Shown piece after piece: positions 62,001 through 64,000 of a stretch of 64,000 nucleotides of DNA. The DNA comes from Chrysaora quinquecirrha (lineage: Eukaryota; Cnidaria; Scyphozoa; Semaeostomeae; Pelagiidae). Where the stretch lies: positions 857,467 to 921,466 of the forward strand of contig JACTAT010000035.1 of NCBI GenBank assembly GCA_014526335.1, read 5' to 3'. The notes under the pieces were generated by a model, which was given only the letters and a program-made list of their open reading frames with translations, had not been told where the DNA came from and searched no databases. The translations under genes were made by a program, and so were the position numbers. The first letter of the stretch is position 1, and the number at the start of each line of letters is the position of its first letter.

Positions 62001-63260
62001 TTTCGATGGGTCCGCATATGTCAGGTCCGTATTTGTCAGGTCCGTATATGTCAGGTCCCTATTTGTCATGTCGTCCGTATATGTCAGGTAACGTTGCCAA
62101 CCCCGGTCTCCCTCTCTGAGCATACAATCCAGGGAGCCCCACTGCAGAGAATGGCATTTGCAGAATATATTGACAGTTGTACATTTAACAATATGTATCT
62201 TCTTATACATGTTTTTTTTAGAAAAAGAAATATTCACTAAAAAAATAAATATTGGACAAGTAGAAGTTAATCTAAAAATTTGGTGAGTTCTTTATTAATT
62301 ATTTCTATTGCTAGTTGTATGTGAAAGAATATCAATCAATAAATGCCTGATTGAGATATATCCTTTAAGATATATCTTTGTTTATTTCTAGGGATTTATC
62401 TGGTGCTGTTGATTTTAGAACAATAACAACATATCATTATCAAAGAGCTGATGTAAGTTTGATGAGAAAACTACTGTCTTTGTAATCAACAACAGTGGGG
62501 TATCCAAGGGGGCATGGAGGCAGTCTTCTCTAATTATCTCCAAAAATTGCAATAAACAGCAGAAACATTTTTGGGCATACTTAAAAGCTTTTTTCCTCAG
62601 AGTATGAACATCAGAAACAGACCAAAACAATAAACTAAGGCAGAATTTATAGCAGGACGCCACTCGAAATGCATCAATAAGAAAGAAAAGCTGAGTTGGA
62701 ATTGTGTTTTAAACACCTGTCAGCTTTCGGCTGGAAGAACAAAGAGTCCAAGACGAAAATGTACTCTTTCTGTCTACACAGAGCCAAAATGCTGAGATGA
62801 AGAAAGAATCTAGCCCTGCCAATTATTCTAAAACAATCTCTGTTGTAATTTTCTGCACATTTATCTCCAAGTGTCAGAGGGTGCAACTTGCTTATTTGTT
62901 CTTAAAATCACACCTTAATTTTCCTTGACCACACTCGTTTTGACTTTATAGTGCCTTCAAAACCCTTTTGTTCTCAATAGCATTTTGTCAAGAAAGGGCA
63001 GAAGTGCAAGAAGCAAGACATTGAGGCAGTAGGCAGCAAACAGCAATGACAGAAGCAACAAGTTTAGATCAAACAATAGAAGAGTTGCCCCTGCTACCCC
63101 CATTTCATTGTCCCTTAAAAAGGGGTTGTCAGGTTGCAACACCCCACAACAGCATTAATTTCTGGAATTATTTTCATTTCAGGGGTTGATGCTATGTTAT
63201 TCTGTTGGAAATGAAAAAAGTTGGCATAATATAAATAACTGGGTTGAAAATTGTAAATTG
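59024..63260 (+). CDS. Gene D: divergent Rab-like small GTPase, 3' part off window
   Basis: Exons 59024-59156, 62222-62282, 62392-62452 and 63183-63260 give the first 111 residues with matching phases and GT-AG borders. The P-loop is GDSGIGKTS (residues 16-24). Switch I is SSFPQTYITTHEKEIF with the conserved Thr. The G3 region reads KIWDLSGAVDFRTITTYHYQ, aligned with the Rab form WDTAGQERFRTIT, then a GLMLCYSVGNEKSWHNINNW strand-helix unit typical of Ras-superfamily proteins. DTAGQ is DLSGA, so the glutamine needed for fast GTP hydrolysis is an alanine (residue 70). G4, G5 and any prenylation tail lie beyond the window. Rab-like by sequence, subfamily unknown. Intron 1 holds a 2.7-kb transposon. 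Confidence 0.85.
59694..60082. mobile_element. Nested short inverted-repeat element 1
   Basis: CAAGGGGTGTATCACT at the left end is inverted as AAGTGATACACCCTTG at the right. The interior has GATTTATAGG-type repeats. About 390 bp, non-coding, inside the larger transposon. Confidence 0.5.
60483..61193 (-). pseudogene. Broken NHL-repeat gene fragment inside the transposon
   Basis: From 61193 the minus strand reads VIFYGNGVLFLNLETRTTTI, then SGITAFAGDTEGGSKDGT and YQPSEIAVEF, the rhythm of an NHL beta-propeller blade (AGD..GxxDG....Y.PS.IAV). Near 60918-60930 a 10-bp tandem duplication (TTTAAC repeated) causes a stop and frame shift. The next frame resumes NNVVYVCDYDVGSIRMLTTLE down to about 60862. 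The 291-bp element at 60563-60853 then interrupts it, and NTSALLQ continues below 60554. Such NHL proteins are abundant in cnidarians as I recall them. Upstream stops and missing parts show it is not functional. Confidence 0.7.
60563..60853. mobile_element. Nested short element 2 with CCCGGGGGG ends and 8-bp duplication
   Basis: Ends CCCGGGGGGGGTACTTC and its complement, with the inverted match continuing inward through ATTGTTCAA and CTAGACGTGCCGCCC (about 50 bp). CTCTAGAG flanks both sides (60555-60562 and 60854-60861). An 8-bp duplication with a TA centre fits hAT-type elements. The frame of the NHL fragment reads across the empty site (TLE then NTS), confirming insertion into it. Confidence 0.8.
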
Positions 63261-63319
63261 GTAAGAATTACAATAGAATAATAAGAAATTCAGCTGTGAA
63301 TATTTGCTGTAAAAGCTCT

Positions 63320-63662
63320 TTTAAGCCCCTCTCTCTTTTTAGCCCCCCTTTTCCGGGGAAAATTGAAATAAGCCCCTTCTCTCTATTAAGCCCCCTCTTA
63401 TATGTTAGCCACTTGAAAGTTCAGTTGTAAACGTACGCAATTAAATGAAATTAAGTTGTTACGTGCTTGATATCCAAAACTTGTGTCTTACAGCAACTAA
63501 TAACTACTTAGTTACTACGAATGTCATGTGATCTACGGTACAACTTTCTTTTATAGTTCATTTTTTAATGTCTGTAGCATTTGTCTTGACAAATAAAGAA
63601 CAGAATATGCTAAATAATTTATTAAGCCCCCACTCTCTAATAAGCCCCCCTCTCTAATGGGT
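63320..63662 (+). mobile_element. AAGCCCC-type inverted-repeat element, last intron
   Basis: Left block TAAGCCCCTCTCTCTTTTTA, right block TAAGCCCCCCTCTCTAATGG; the interior matches the complement of 28815-28998. Non-coding. From here to the right edge I see no further exon of gene D. Confidence 0.5.
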
Positions 63663-64000
63663 ACTTCAGTGTGACCATAATTAGACCTGAATCTGGACTT
63701 TGACAAAAGGACCAATTTGTATGATAGGATTTTCAAGAATTTTCGACCCATCTGCATGAATATCGGGAAATTTCAAGCCCATGTATATGAATTTGGTTGA
63801 TTTTAAGACACTTTTACAATGCTAGAATGCACGCAAAGTCTCGCAAAATCCAATCTGACCACGATCCTTTGCAATCAATGTGACCGAGCTCTGTTGTTGC
63901 TGCTAAGTCATCGTTTCGAAAGCAAAATGCTAAGCAGGAAGGTTGTCAGCCACTTTGCAGTAAATCATAATGGGACCTATTGATAAGAAAATCCTAAAAT

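Larger units (their letters stand above)
59373..62106. mobile_element. 2.7-kb TIR transposon (MULE-like) carrying a gene fragment, in gene D intron 1
   Basis: Terminal inverted repeats of about 95 bp (59376-59475 and 62003-62106) share GTAACGTTACCTGACATATA-type text with only a few differences. TCTCCCTCTC occurs at 59363-59372 and 62107-62116 as a 10-bp target duplication. Long TIRs with a 9-10 bp duplication are characteristic of Mutator-like elements. No transposase was found inside. The contents are an NHL-repeat gene fragment on the minus strand and two smaller inverted-repeat elements. Confidence 0.75.

Overview
The window is eukaryotic and comes from an animal genome. All coding sequence is split by GT-AG introns, GC content is low, and tandem arrays and transposon debris are dense. 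Three intron repeat families (a GAATAAGCCCC-type inverted-repeat element, an element with CCCGGGGGG ends, and an NHL-repeat gene fragment of a type I associate with corals and anemones) suggest a cnidarian. That is recognition from memory, not a database result. One 500-N gap lies at 41071-41570.

Four genes can be built with consistent splice sites and reading phases. (A) Minus strand, 21954 down to 104 and continuing off the left edge: a secreted, modular, structural-looking protein of at least about 1,240 residues. It has a signal peptide, many short acidic linkers carrying K/R-R-S dibasic sites, proline-rich six-cysteine repeats, a WSC domain and a run of 12-27 nt micro-exons. (B) Plus strand, 25011-30852: complete LACTB, a mitochondrial serine beta-lactamase-like protein, 7 exons, 531 residues. 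(C) Plus strand, 41650-56695: complete M13 zinc metallopeptidase of the neprilysin/endothelin-converting-enzyme type, 17 coding exons, about 787 residues once a one-base discrepancy in exon 1 is allowed for. (D) Plus strand, 59024 to beyond the right edge: N-terminal part of a divergent Rab-like GTPase lacking the usual catalytic glutamine. The four do not form an evident pathway; they are ordinary eukaryotic neighbours.

The rest is repeats. Between B and C lies about 7.3 kb of a 187-bp satellite with higher-order structure, ending at the gap. Between C and D lies a 77-bp satellite of about 23 copies, each with a CCAAT box; a short inverted block of the same family sits in a LACTB intron. Introns hold long (TAAC)n arrays, a 991-bp foldback palindrome built of 64-bp repeats, 87-bp and about 194-bp minisatellites, two tRNA-derived SINE families, a LINE 3' end, a possible solo LTR and several short inverted-repeat elements. 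Intron 1 of gene D contains a 2.7-kb transposon with about 95-bp terminal inverted repeats and a 10-bp target duplication. It carries a broken NHL-repeat gene fragment that was itself hit by a smaller element with an 8-bp duplication.

The most unusual items are gene A (a possibly undescribed secreted protein architecture), the gene-capturing transposon in gene D, the foldback palindrome, the satellite with an assembly irregularity beside the gap, and the opposite-oriented tetranucleotide arrays flanking LACTB exons 5-6.
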